From Agroathelia rolfsii (Eukaryota; Basidiomycota; Agaricomycetes; Amylocorticiales; Amylocorticiaceae), in the NCBI GenBank assembly GCA_018343915.1, contig JABRWF010000008.1, positions 3,038,001 through 3,102,000 of the forward strand: a stretch of DNA of 64,000 nt, read 5' to 3'. The position numbers were made by a program, and so were the translations under genes. Position 1 is the stretch's first letter; each line of letters opens with the position of its first letter. Positions 1 to 12,586 of the stretch are shown here, one piece after another. The notes under the pieces are model-generated. The model did no database searches. It saw only the letters and a list, made by a program, of their open reading frames with translations, and was not told the DNA's origin.

Positions 1-1837
1 AATCAGTCATGTTAGGTAAGAGGAATGTGGGGGGAAGTTACATGGCACTATTAGTTAAGATATCTGTTCTATATGATTGGTCACGTGACTTCGTTTTTAT
101 CGCGATCGACCGCTATCCGTTTGACTACTGTAGATACAACAATGTACAAGCAAACAAGTGGAATACACCTCTTTGTGTCGACTACTGCTCTCCGTCGTCG
201 TTCGTCATGTTTCAACACTATTAGCCCCCCCCCCGGAGCCTTCAAGTCGTACTTTACATAATGGCAAACTTGGATAGTAGCAGATCACTGGCATGCTAGC
301 GACCTCACAGCCGGAACTTTGTCGAGGTTCAATGGAACTATATCAACTACAGCGCTAGAGCCTAGGGCTATAAAGTGGCTGTAGAACCTCACTCGTTTCC
401 TGATATGCCATGTCATTCCCATGGCCTAGAGTATCATTCAAAGGTAATGCTATCACAGAACACTGCTTTAAAATAGAATGGGAGTCATGGGACAGCATCC
501 ATGGTTGGCCATGATGTATTCAGAGAAAGGTGAAACTTGAAAAGATCGAACAATAGCCACTAGGGCTCGTTTTCCAAATCAAGGAGTAACCGGAATCAAA
601 TGACATGTCCTACGTACTTAATACTAGCCGACAATAAGGGTCAACAAATTTACTATTAGCAAATGGGAGTGAGGAAGCTCTTTAACGTTCTTAACTCCTT
701 TCAAGTTTATTCTCTAAGCGAAGACATCCTTCGAGTGCTTCTCAAATTTGATATGTCCATCGACCGGCAACAGTCTTGGTATCATCATGATGCCACCACT
801 GGCAACACTACTATTACTATGATACAAGTCCAGCCATGAATTTCTCGGTCAAGCCGTCAAGCAAACCGCCCAACGGCCTAATCGCACCACGAAACAGACC
901 TTTTGATAAATGAATGCATCCGTACAGCTGCTGTGCTGTCAACACACCCCTTGGGATTGATGGCAACGACTCAGGCGGCTGACCACCACTACCACCGCCG
1001 CCGTCGGTGCTCGTTAAACACAGAAGCACACTAAGCAATTGGCGGCAAGTGATCCGGTCCATCATTATCATCTTCGTCAAAAGAGCGATCAGGGTGATTT
1101 CTTCTTCAAGCTCACAATATAGCCCTTACTGGCATTCCAAGCTACACACCCGTGACCAAAAGTATATACAAAAGCACGTCCAGGTGCCAGCGAACTATAA
1201 CTAACCACCCTAACACGCAATGATATACAACCCCTGAAGGCAAGACATCGATCATCATACTCGCTCCTAGGCTGTATTACAGTAATAAAATCAAGATTTT
1301 TAGGTGTGCTCCACAGCACAGTACCACAGTAAAAAAAAAATCCATTCTTTCAACTTTACACGCACGCACATTCAATCATACCATTTGTTCGTGTTTATCT
1401 TGCGTACGGAAGATGTGGCAGGGAGCGAGGGGGTGGGAAGAAAGAAGCTATATAACAACGGTATATACAAATATATATGGCAACATTACATCCATATACA
1501 ATCTTTGATAGTCGCCGGAGCGAGAGTAAGGTGCGAGTATCATTGTTTTATGCGTGAGTAAGAAAAAGATGGAGATTTTTCACCTCGAACAAAAAAAAAA
1601 AGAGAACAAGTACTGGTAGATATATATAAAAAAATGTAAACATATAGATAAAAATTTCGCCAAATGGTAGTAGCAGTAGTAGTAGTGGTACTAATCGTGT
1701 GCGTCACATGTAATAAAAGACACAGATAGATCCCAGCAGGGAGAAAGAGGGGGGAGAGGGTGAAGAGCGGAGAGGCAAGGAGGCAGTAGCAGAGAATAAG
1801 ATGAACAGATCAACATAGAGATGAGGGGGAACATAAG

Positions 1838-1868
<31 letters not shown>

Positions 1869-2015
1869 GCCACACAGACTTTACGCTGCTAGTAGCGACA
1901 TATGATTAAAAAATATAATCATCATCATCATCATCAGATGCATATAATCCAATACCAAAAAAACCCCTCTTATCCTTAACCTTCCTCTTCGTCTTCAACT
2001 TCTTCATCTTCATAT
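1..2015. other. Intergenic / unassigned, no recognisable gene
   Basis: Only short, compositionally poor open frames are present and none shows a domain or consistent splice signals. The stretch contains a C-run near 226-235, an A-run at 1838-1864 and an ATC/TCA microsatellite near 1917-1936. It lies downstream of the minus-strand gene that ends at about 2.0-2.6 kb, so part may be its 3' untranslated region. A gene entering from the left edge cannot be excluded. Confidence 0.5.
1838..1864. repeat. Poly(A) tract, 27 nt
   Basis: An uninterrupted run of A is visible on the + strand. It is one of several A/T homopolymers in the window and has no coding context. Confidence 0.9.
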
Positions 2016-2555
2016 TTAACGAATGGAAACATCCGCCGTTGTTGCACCCCCAAGGTGGTGAGAGTGGTGAGCAGTGTGATGATGCTGATGACCGCCGTTG
2101 TCTCCGGGAGGGCCGTTCGGTCCGGCGTACTCGTTCATGACGTGTATTCGTTTTCGCGAGGCATGCTGGGGCTGTTTATTGTGTGTCCCATATTCAAATA
2201 CGACACAATCAATAACACAAAAGTACAAAAAAAAGGAGGCAAGATATTAGAACAATTTGCACGACACGCAGAGATGGGAGAAATAAGGACGGACAAAGAC
2301 TGGGATGATAGAAGGACTCGCCTCATAATGTGTTGATGGCATACCTGTTTTTTTTTTTTTGAAAAAAAAGGAAGAACAAAAACGAACGCGGAGAGAAGAA
2401 GCAGAAAAAGAGAGGGACGACAACGACAACGACAACGAATCGCGGAATGGAGTGGAGTGGGTGATGCAAAATATAATTGGAATATTAAAAGACAGAAAGA
2501 GAACCACAAGCGCAGAGAGAGGGGAGGAGAGAAAGGTTAACGTTAACCATTACAA

Positions 2556-4978
2556 TCACGTCTCTCGCATGGAGGAAAGATAAAACTCGCTGTGCAACTG
2601 TTGCTCATGTCCATCCCAGTCCCGGGGGTGCTTACGGCCCGCCGCGAGCGAGGTGTGGTCCGCGTATCCGCCGCCTCCACCTCCACCTCCTCCTGCACCA
2701 GGACCGGCCGGACCACCACCCGGTCCTCCTGAGCCGCTCCCGCCCGGTCCACTTCCAGCGCCAGGCGCGTGCGAGTTCTCCTTGGAGAAAAGAGAGTAAA
2801 TAAGTACCATAGGAAACACAAACGGATAAAGGGATGCAAGGAAAAGGGGCTCACTGGTATAGGGAACTGCGCCGTACTAGAAATCGGATACATCGACGGC
2901 GGTGGCGGTGGGCCCGAATCAGGTTCGGCACCCGTTGTGCCCGGTGGCGGGCCAGTTGCCGTGGCCCATGACGGCGGTGGTGGCGGCGGCGGGTGCGAAC
3001 TACCACTGGCGTGCATCATCTCCATGCCCGGTCGTTGAGGTTCGAATCGATTATATGCCTATTTGTTTTTTTTTCGATTTCAAGAAAAAAAAGAAACGAA
3101 ACGGCGATGGATGGATGGGTACGTTAGCAAAAATGCGTGTTTACATTGTGCCGAAAAAGCGAGAGAGAGAATAAAGAAAAAGAAAACGACAAGTGTACGG
3201 ATTAACCATATACCGCAATTGAGTCCGAGGCAAAGCGAAAAATAAAGAGCAGAAAGGACAAAGGATAATAAAATCACCAAACCTTACGATGATATTCGCG
3301 CGGACTACGCTGATGCTCGTCCAGTGATGCTGAAGAATGTCTTGATGGTACCTCTATCATAACCACAAATGAAGGGGAGAGGGACATTAGTATGTAACAT
3401 GAAAAGACAGTAATTGACATTTTGTGAGCGTAACGCCGCAGTCAACCGCCTGTGAAGGAAACACGGGCAGGGAAAGGGAAGTGCTTCTTCTGTACAACTC
3501 ACCAGCTGGTCCAGGATTCTGCGAATGTTGAAGAAGCATGTACACTTGGAAACAATCATACCATCAGCCATTTGTCATCATTATGACCACCACCATCAAC
3601 ATCATCAGGTTCAAAAAAAAAAAAAAAAAAAAAGACAAAAAAGAGCCTATCAGAGACAGGTGATAAGAAGGAAAGCGAGAACAAGCCGAACTAGAGCAAC
3701 AGCACAGCTGATGTACTGATGCATTCTAGAACGTGTCACCCGAATGGAAGGAGGCAGGGGGGAGGATGAGGAAGATAAAAAAGAAAGAAAAGAGAAGTTT
3801 GGGAACCAAAAAGGGCAAAAAAGAGACAAAAAGAAATAAATAAATAAATAAACACATACTGAGTTCGTCTCGTTGCTTTTCGGTCATAAGCACGTCTTCG
3901 CGTGCCATGCGCTCGGATTCCAGAGCCTGCGTGTACCTCCTAAAGGCATCCTGCGTGTCTTTTTGTGCCCGTATGAGTTGTGTGCGCATGCCTTGTAGTC
4001 GTTGCACTATGATAACAAGTTTCCAAGTCAGGATTAGAAAGCCGCACCTTCCGAGATTTGCCTATTAAAGAAAAGAAGGAAACAAGCTACGAACTTGATT
4101 GTTGGGCAGCATGTGACAGGCCTTCTCTTGTCGATATATTAAATTGGGAACGATGGCTGTGTGATGCTGCGGTTTGGGGAGAGTACATGGATGATTTCGA
4201 GCCTTCTGCGCAGCATCGAAGCATTGTGTGTATATGTGTGTGTTGTGTGTATGATCGGTTCTTCCGTGAGCTGACACGTTCACACATACTGATATGATAC
4301 TGACGATACACATACCTCCCATTTTTGAATCATTCATACTAGGTATGTGATAACCGCTCTCGTCGTTCCCATCCGACATGCTCTCCAGCGCGTCTTCCGG
4401 AATCGGTTTCGGGTTCTGGCCCAGATTACGCAAACGGGGGTTGTGAGCGATCCCCTGCGCCTGCCGTTCGATGAACTTGCGCAAGAATGGCAGCTCGATG
4501 TCGTCTGGCATGACATATGGAGGGCCTATAACACAGCAAGCAAATAAAATGTTACAAATTTTCCGTCTTTTAAAACGTGATTTGTAACAATACTTGTTTG
4601 CATACCCTGAATATCACCCTTTTGCATGAGCAGCTCGAGATGGCTCATGACCTTGTCCTTGAGCTGCTGGAGCCATTCATGGAGCTCCATGTGATCCTGG
4701 TCGGCACGAGCATCGTAGTCCTGGCGCCTGCGCGCCTTGCGCCAGTATGTCTTTGTCAGCTTGAGGGCGTTGTTGACCTCTGTGTCGAGGATGCGGTACC
4801 AGTCCGTCGCCTGGCGGTTGAGCTTGACGCAGAGGACTCCGGGCTGGACACGCAGCTGGAGGATGGCGCGGCCGTCGTTATCGGGAGGGCCTAGGACGCC
4901 CTTTTGACCCTGGTTGCCACGCGTAGCGCCACGGGAGACGTTTCCAAGCTCGGGCCAGGGTAGATCATCGGTGAGCAT
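2556..4978 (-). CDS. Uncharacterised coiled-coil protein with Pro/Gly-rich C-terminus
   Basis: I do not recognise this family. Proposed exons: 4978-4606, 4525-4316, 4006-3860, 3544-3503, 3353-3283, 3058-2855 and 2780-2556; all phases agree. The N-terminus begins MLTDDLPWPELG and is rich in charged helical sequence (about residues 60-190, including LRKFIERQAQ). A heptad-like coiled coil follows, about residues 196-240 (ALESERMAREDVLMTEKQR). The second half is low complexity: seven consecutive prolines after SSH, then a Gly/Pro-rich stretch with nine glycines. No catalytic motif or membrane segment is seen. A nuclear scaffold or transcription cofactor role would be a guess. The intron after the fifth exon uses a GTTTGG donor. 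The 3' end is uncertain: the simplest model stops at 2556-2558, but a further splice could extend the gene to about 2135, or to 2016, where a His/Gly-rich open frame lies. Confidence 0.6.
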
Positions 4979-6181
4979 GGGTGGCGAGGAATGAAGGAAA
5001 GTTGAGAGAGTCAAGTATGAGGATGTGTGTATGTGTGGGTGGGAAGGAGTCAGAGAGGGAGGAGAGTATGTATGGGTGCTCTGATGACTGGATGCTGGTG
5101 GGAGGGAAGCAAAGAGTGGCAAGCTAGGAAGAAAAAGGAAAAGGAAGGGAGGAAGAAAAAAAGAAAAAAGAAGAAAAAAGAGTCAGGTATTAACTTCGGC
5201 TTCCTATAGGTAGGAAGCGGGCGCTTGGCGTTGGAAACTATATATGACAGGGGGAGGAGATACTAGTAAGATGCTAAGGGTGATGGTGATGGTGGTGATA
5301 GAGATAATGATGGGAGGATGGGCAGCTGGTCGTGCTTGACTGACTGTCGAAGGGGGGGGGATTTGGGGGCAAGGGAGGAGGCAAGAAGACTGATCAAGCA
5401 TCATTCGTGCATTATGTCTCTTGCGGACTCTTCGCTAACATCATGGCCACATCATATCGTCGCCTAGTATTTTGGGTCCCTTGATGGCCACCTGCATAGC
5501 CTTTGTCCGACTCGTGTTCATCGGTGCAGGCACACTCTTTTTCATTTCATTTCCCCCTTCTGGGCCTCTTCCCCCAGTCTGCCTGGTTTATCCTCCCCTT
5601 TGTGTGCATATACTGCAGCCCTATAGCTGACAGACAGCCAACTATCTACCCCACCAGCATGTGGGAAGATGACTGTGGAGACGGGAACGCTGTGGCCGCG
5701 CAGGCTCCGGTGGATAGAGAGAGGCACTGGCACTGCACTGCAGCTTCGGCATCAGAGGCCTGCCATCAGGCCAATGATGATGATTATCCACATTATGTAC
5801 ACTCCTACTCTAACCCTGGGCCAAGAGTTTATCCGATCCGCCGCTCTCTCCTCCCTCCCTCTCTCTCCCTCTCCCCCCCTCTCTTATCACGGGATCATAC
5901 AGATAGCTAGATAGTCATCATCACGCAATACGATGTTGTGATCATGTGTACATCACCAGCAGCTCCTAGGCACTCCGCTACCCTCAACTCGACACATACA
6001 ATCACTGAGCTATAAACTGTCCCCCTCCCCTGTCTGTCTGTCTATTTACCTATAGTACGCCCCTCTCCCCAATTGTTCCGCTCCTGCTTCCTTCCTTGAC
6101 TTCCATACTCCTCACCTTCCTTCATTCCATCCCCTTTCCATTCCTGTCCCGTACGTACTCTTTATATCCGTCTCCTTCCAA
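4979..6181. other. Intergenic region between two minus-strand genes
   Basis: This is the upstream region of the coiled-coil gene and the downstream region of the ALDH7 gene. It contains long pyrimidine/purine-biased tracts (AAG-rich at 5120-5190, CT-rich at 5850-5890). One 135-codon open frame at 5503-5910 on + is low complexity and has no homology signal. Confidence 0.5.
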
Positions 6182-9100
6182 CTACGCCGAGAAATCAACT
6201 CCCTGTGCGAGCGGTGCCGCATCCGAAAAGTTGATCGTGCAGGCACTCCACCGCACATACTGTCGCCACGCATCACCTCCGGATTCGCGGCCCCTGCATG
6301 TGTTTATGTGTTATATACCCATGTGATAATGTCACCCAAGCCCAAGTCCATCACCGAGAATATCGCAAATCAACCAAGTGAAACATGAGAGAGAGAAAGA
6401 GAGATCAGACAAAAAAAACAGTCATCACGACCATCGCAATCATTCCGTCAGTGTCACATCATCTATATTGAACAGCGGTAAACTTGGGGAACTCACCATC
6501 CGGTACTCTGGGAAAGGCAAACACGCCCATCGGCCCATCACCAAGTTTGTTGGTATATTTATATGTGTGTATGTGTGTGTGTGCGTGTGTATGCGTGTGC
6601 ATGCGTGTGCATATGATGATGCAAGTATGATATCATGCAAAGAAAAGAAAGAAAAAAAAAAGCGTCAGCATACCATATCAACTTCACAGCAGTACGAATC
6701 CCGATCCCGAATGAGTCCGCCGACACTGACCTTGTTCCCGCCGAATGCGGCGCCAATCTCCGCACCGCTCGTGCCTACATTGACCTGATGACAAAAGATA
6801 CAAGTGAGCAACATGATCACATCACCAACGTCATGGAGAAATGATAATCATAAAGGGAAAAAAAAAAAAAGGAGAATGAACCAATAGTGTTAGCCATCAA
6901 AGATTGATAGACAGGTCCAAAAGGTACGAAATTGATGAAATGAAAAATGAATGAACCACAATCAATAGACAGAACATGAAAAAAGTGCGATATTTTGAAG
7001 AAAATACACCGAAGGGGAAAAAAAAAGCCTATACCGGCGATAAACCAGGCGGGGAGGAGGGGGACAGATAAGGCCATGGAAAAAAAAAGGGGGGGGGGCG
7101 CAAGAATAGTAGGAAAAAATAATAAAGCAATAATGAAAGAGAAAAAACAACAACGCACATTGACAATACCAGCATCAGACCCAGCAGGCCCAATCCACTT
7201 GCCCACATTCCTCACATCGCGCGTCCAGAGACTGCTCGATAAGCCCTGGGGCACGCCATTGTTCCATGCAATCGCCTCCTCGAGCTCGTCAAAAATCGCC
7301 ACATTCAGAATCGGCGCAAACGTCTCCGTGCTCCAGATCGAATCCGCCATGTCCACCGCAGACGCAGATCCTTGCTTGGGTACCGCAATCGTGGGCTGAA
7401 CAAAGTGCCCTCTCGCCAACGCCGCATCCCCGGCGAGGGCACCGGCTGCGTAGGGCTCGCCGCCCGTGAGGATCTGTGCGCCGGAGCTGCGCAGGCGCTG
7501 CACTGCGGCGGAGTATACGTCCACGGCGGCCGGTGTGTGCAACGGACCCAGCAACGTGCGCCCATCAAGTGGGTCGCCCACGCGCACGGTACCGTAGAGC
7601 TTCAGCAGGCGCTGCAGGAACTCGTCCGCAATCGAGCGGTGAAGGAAGAGACGGCGCGTGCTCGTGCAGCGCTGGCCGGCCGTGCCGACCGCACCGAAGT
7701 AGACAGCAGGGACAGCCAGCGAGAGGTCCGCGTCGGGCATGATAATTGAGGCTGTGTTTTTAATAGGTTAGGTTGTGGTGATAGCGAGATGTATATCATA
7801 AAACCGGGTCATAATGATGAAACAGAGCCCGGGCGGTTAGTGTACGCAGGCGCATGTTTTCATCAGAAACACCGGCGATCGATCACGAAAGAGTTAGGAA
7901 AAAATGTGAGAATAATACATATATAAAAACCGGTTGCGATGCATTTTTTTTTTTTAATTGTCCGTCAAATGGAGGATAGAAAAGCCCAATCATAAGCAAG
8001 AAAAATAAATAAAAGCATGCATCAGCTAATATATTGGACAACAACAGTTGAGCGGTACTTACCATTGTTACCTCCCAACTCGAGCAAAACCTTACCGAAC
8101 CGAGACTGTACCGCCTTACCGACAATACGGCCCACTGCCTCACTACCCGTGAAGGATACTGGCGGAATAAAAGTAAAAATAAAATAAATAGTTAGTCCAG
8201 TGACTATATTCAGATGATGAAAAAGATGGTTGAAAAAATAAATGAAGCAAATCACATGAATGCCAAACTCATCCAAATTCTCAGCAAAATGAAGAGAAAT
8301 GGAACAATGGGACGAACGAAAAGGAGTTAGATAAGAAAGGGGTTGTTGATTGGAGGCGGCAGTGGCATGAACTTGTTTGTCTGTCTAGTTTTCCTACGTG
8401 AAACCGAAAAATCTTCGTTTCACAGGCGCACGCCCCACCTTCTAGACGTATAATACTGAATTGCGCGTGTTTCGTCTATATTTTAGCATCCTTGTTTTAC
8501 GGCAGAGTCCATGCTGCACCATGGCCGTTCAACCTCGCATCTTTGCGGGTGTTTTTTTTGTTTTGGCTCCTGTCAGGAATCAAAATGCCCAAAAGAAACA
8601 AACGGCGCCCGAACGGGCGCCAGGAGAAATATGACAAAAAAAAGGAAAAAGGAATTCGCCGGAAGAAATAGACTAGAAGAAGACAGCCATGATAATGATG
8701 CAATAAGAAAGGAATCCACACTCACCCAGATCCACATCACGGCTCTCGACGACCGCAGCACCGACGTCCTTGCCGCCCGTGACAAGGCCGGCGACGGCGC
8801 CGGGTATGCCGTTCTTCTCCAGAACACCCGCAATGATTTTCGTCGTCGCGATCGCGCAGAGCGGCGTCGTTGGCGAGGGCTTCCAGAGCGTTGCGTTGCC
8901 TGCGGCGAGAGAAAGGGCAAGGTTCCTGTATTATATTATTGTCAGTTATGGTTGAACGGCGGGTGGTGTGGTATTAGTGTGGGGTGGGGTTTGTGACAGG
9001 TCATGATGGCGATCGAGCGTCATTGAATTGGTAAGGTGGGGGAGAGAAGAAGCCCAAGCGGGCCGTCAACGAAGAAGGCGACAAGGCAGAAGTGATGATG

Positions 9101-10241
9101 ATCATATCATGAGAAATCCGAGCTTCCAGGATAGAACATGGCGAACAAATGGACAAAGAAACACGAGGCAAATGAACGCGGGGAAGAAGCCAGCGAAGCC
9201 GGCAAGAAAAAGATGCAAAAAAGAATAGGGAAGACATTTTGTACGTACCATCCATAAACCGCTACGGGAAAATTGAACGCCGAGAGGACAGCGACGACAC
9301 CAAGAGGGTTGGGAACTTTAGGCACATTTTTAGGGTTAATGTTGATTTATTCATTGGGTGGGGTCGCCAAAAGAGAAATTCGGTCAGCTGTCGTTTAGGC
9401 GGATTGAAACGAACGGGGAAGTGGGTCGAGGCGGTGCAAAATATCAAATTAGTATCAAACCTTCAAGGATCGAGTGTCCGGGCCGTTCGGAGGCCACTAC
9501 GTTGCCGTTCATCATACGTGATAGGCCGACCGCGTAATCGCACTTGGAGCAAGGGAGGCAGTATCAACAATCAGGAAGCGAACATGGGGAAAGGGGAAGA
9601 CAGTTGTTGCAACGTAAGGAAACGGCCACGATGCAAAGAAAGGATGGACGCACGATGTCGAGGAACTCTTGCACTTCGCCCACGCCCTCTGTCCGGATCT
9701 TACCCATTTCGAGAGAGACCAGGGCACCAAGCGCCTCGCTCTGGGATAGAAGGCATACCGTAAGATGGACACATTCTTTCGTTGTTGGTATTGGGGGTTT
9801 GCAATACCTTCTCGCCCAGCGCAAGACGGATCTGTCTCAGCAGCTCCCCACGCCTAGGCGCAGGCATGAGTCTGAACTGTTTGTATGCCTCGCGCGTCTT
9901 AGAGAGCGCATTATGCAACTCATCTGGGGATGCCTATAGAGAACGCAATCAAAGTAGCCATGATAGTGGTGTTGATCAAGTTCATATGATTACTAGGAGC
10001 ATCAGTGACCATAGAAGACAACACATACTGTTTGAACTCTAGCAAGCACCTCGCCCGTCGCAGGACACTTGCTCTCAACGACCTCGCCCTTGCCACCCCA
10101 GGTGCCATCGTACACACCGGGTACCTCTGAGCTTGTGGGGATGTCGAGCGCAGAGAGGATATTCGACGCGCGCGTCGAGAGAAGCCGCTGGCGTTGGACG
10201 TTTACAACGGTTCGGCGAATCGCAAGTCTCGTTGAAATCAT
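6182..10241 (-). CDS. ALDH7-family aldehyde dehydrogenase (antiquitin type), mitochondrial
   Basis: An NAD(P)-dependent aldehyde dehydrogenase of the ALDH7A1/antiquitin family, known elsewhere as alpha-aminoadipic semialdehyde dehydrogenase. Exons: 10241-10029, 9933-9808, 9740-9654, 9542-9461, 9315-9249, 8925-8726, 8158-8063, 7751-7165, 6784-6731, 6507-6497 and 6293-6182. They sum to 1635 nt, 544 residues, near the family length plus a leader. The first 25 or so residues are basic and Ser-rich without acids ([19 protein letters not shown]), typical of a mitochondrial presequence. Family landmarks in order: [44 protein letters not shown] with catalytic Glu about 285, GQRCTSTRR with nucleophile Cys about 319, [23 protein letters not shown] and [13 protein letters not shown] near the end. 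The tenth exon is only 11 nt and is needed to encode STGW. Fungal roles include lysine-derived semialdehyde or osmolyte aldehyde oxidation; the substrate here is inferred, not shown. Confidence 0.95.
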
Positions 10242-10524
10242 GATCGTAGTTTTCTTCCTTTTCTTCAAAATCAAACCTTGGTTTCTCTCACAGGACGTTG
10301 CCGAATTATAAGCAACAACAATCTGGAGACTGGACAAGTTGGATTTCGCTGCCAGTCAATCCGGCAGGATCATGACAGTGAATCACGTGATACGGAGCAA
10401 CACGTACGATCCGTTGATCACAAGACGTCACTGTCGTTGGACATACTGATCAGCAACACTCTATACTAAGCAGTATACATAGACTATACAGAGATGTACT
10501 TGGTAGTTATCTCTAATATGCTAA

Positions 10525-12340
10525 TCACAAGTCTGCAAAGAAATTCCGATCCTCCGTCTCTAGCTCGTTGCGTCCTTTTCCTCGCTTGTTCTTCTTCATG
10601 ACATCTGATTCTTGCTTGCCGCGTTTTCTCTTCAGCGTCTGGGCGGCAGCTGACCCGTCGTCAGGTGAGTCCGAATCCGTGGCGTTTTTCTCATCACCCT
10701 CATCACCCTCTTTGACATCCTCGTCCCTTTCCTCCTCGTCGCTATCGTCTTGGTCTTGGTCGGGGGAGTCTTTGCCATCATCCGAATTCAAATCAGATTC
10801 CTCTGTTTCCTCTTCATCACTGTCACCATCGCTATCATCCTCATCTTGAACCCCGAGTTCGCCTTTGCCTTCCTGCCCCTCTTTGAACGTCAGATCCAAT
10901 TCCGTCAACTTGATTGTTTCGTCATGCGCCACACTTCCCACCCACGGTTTCTCATCCGCCTCCCAAGCTGAAAGCGCGATGCGTTCCACAGGGAATTCAC
11001 CATGATCTGCGACGACACCGAGCAAGGCAGTAGGCATGAGCTGAACGGCGCGCACCATGCCGTCACTGGACCCTGTGAGGATCGTTGTTTGGGATGCACC
11101 GGACGGTGTATGCGATGCTGGTACGGATACGATACTGTCGATCGAATGTGGATGGCTACCATGACGAATAGGGTCCAAAAGTTTTCGCGGGAAGGCAAAC
11201 GATAAGACAAAAATGCCGGGGAATATCATGCTTAGCACACAGTCCGAAATCGACAATAAACAGTCACAAGAGGCCTTACCCAGGAACACGGTCCACACAA
11301 TCAGCCCATCCTTTTTTGCGATCAAAGATGGACAACACTCCCAGTTGTGTGCCAATGACCACTTTGGTGCCCCTGTTGGTTGTAAACTGCGTTATCAGCT
11401 CTGTAGGCCATCTCAGCAAGACGCCGGATAAAGATAGGATCATACCCGCTGATGGGTGCTATGGACAATAGCTCGTCTTCCTGATCTTCGGATTGTGCAA
11501 ACGGAGTGGGCTTTTTGGAGCGCACATCTAATACTGATACAGTTCCATCACCACTGTATCAGATAAATGATGCGTCAGCTCGTACTTGTCGCGGACTCTT
11601 AAACCATCCGTCCATCACCTGGTCGCAACAAGGTGCTTTTTGTCTTCTATCCAATGGAAGTCGGATATGAAATCAAAATGATGGTTGTGGGACCGGATGG
11701 CTTCCCGCTGGCGAGGATCCCAAAGCTGCAAATAAAATGAACGCAATATTACATCTTCATCTTTTTCATCACATATATACAGCCAGTATAAATTACCTTG
11801 ACTACGCCATCATCATCTCCCGTCGCCAGCATATGAGGAAGCAGTTGCTTTACACGGTTAATTGTTGTGCTGGATAGCTAGCATCTTGATTACACAGCCA
11901 AGTCGATACACTTGACAGCAGGGACTGACTCATGCGCGCCTGCACGGCTCTCAACAAGCTTTCCCAAGGCAGTATCGATCATGCTGAGTGTCGTCATTCA
12001 TATTACATGAATGAATGTTGGGTTGTTGCAGTCAATTTCGTGGTTGAGATTATATATATATTTATGGGGGGCAGACGCCGCGAGGGAAGCAAGAAGAAAG
12101 AGTAACATACTGCAGGCCTTTGCCCTTGCCTACTGCATAGATTCGCGAGCCATCGTGATTAGTAGCCAGCCCACGACAGGAGCGCTTAGATGGCTTGACC
12201 GTGAATGCATCCTCATGGGAGCCGTGCTCATCCAGCGTGAATGCGCGCACATGACCGGTGAGCAGGCCGGCATAGAGCACACGCTGACTCGGATGAAAAA
12301 CGAGGTCAAAGACTTGCGCGGCTATATCAATATCAGGCAT
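10525..12340 (-). CDS. JIP5: WD-repeat protein JIP5 (WDR55-like), ribosome biogenesis
   Basis: Matches fungal Jip5 / animal WDR55, a nucleolar WD40 protein needed for 60S ribosomal subunit maturation. Exons: 12340-12111, 11983-11930, 11869-11797, 11725-11619, 11553-11446, 11411-11280 and 11155-10525, giving 444 residues with every phase consistent. Typical features are the start MPDIDIAAQVFDLVFHPSQ, the blades LATGDDDGVVKLWDPRQ and SGDGTVSVLDVRSKKPTPFA, then GTKVVIGTQLGVLSIFDR, GSSDGMVRAVQLMP and the ending NFFADL. A long Asp/Glu/Ser-rich stretch (about residues 315-400) followed by KRKRGKQ-type basic motifs is characteristic of the family and suggests nucleolar targeting. I took the ATG at 12340 because it matches the family start; a more upstream ATG at about 12462 leads quickly to a stop. 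It is divergent from the F-box gene with about 250 bp between starts. Confidence 0.95.
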
Positions 12341-12586
12341 TTCTTTTATGGCACAAAGGATGCGAGCAGCAACGACGACGACGACAGCAAGAGACAAAAC
12401 AAAGAGTTGGATGCTCAGTAGAAAAACTTGAACTCGACAATCATCCATTCAAGCTCCGACATTGTGACGTATTGGTGCTGGTCTCTTTCCCCAGCCGTTT
12501 ACTATTAGTACTCTCCTGCCTTCCGTTCTGCTCCTCGACGTCGACGTCGACAGCGACAACGGTAGCAGCACCACTACAGTATCACC
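12341..12586. promoter_or_regulatory. Short shared bidirectional promoter region
   Basis: Only 246 bp separate the divergent start codons of JIP5 (-) and the F-box/WD40 gene (+), so both promoters and 5' leaders must lie here. A GACGTC-rich run (gacgtcgacgtcgac, about 12538-12552) stands out but is not matched to a named factor. The regulatory role is inferred from position only. Confidence 0.55.

Noticed and set aside
5503..5910. 135-codon + frame upstream of the coiled-coil gene
   Set aside because: Low-complexity and repeat-driven composition, no splice context, no domain; it lies in promoter space.
10568..10849. Ser-rich + frame antisense to JIP5
   Set aside because: Complement of the Asp/Glu-rich JIP5 tail; a shadow frame.
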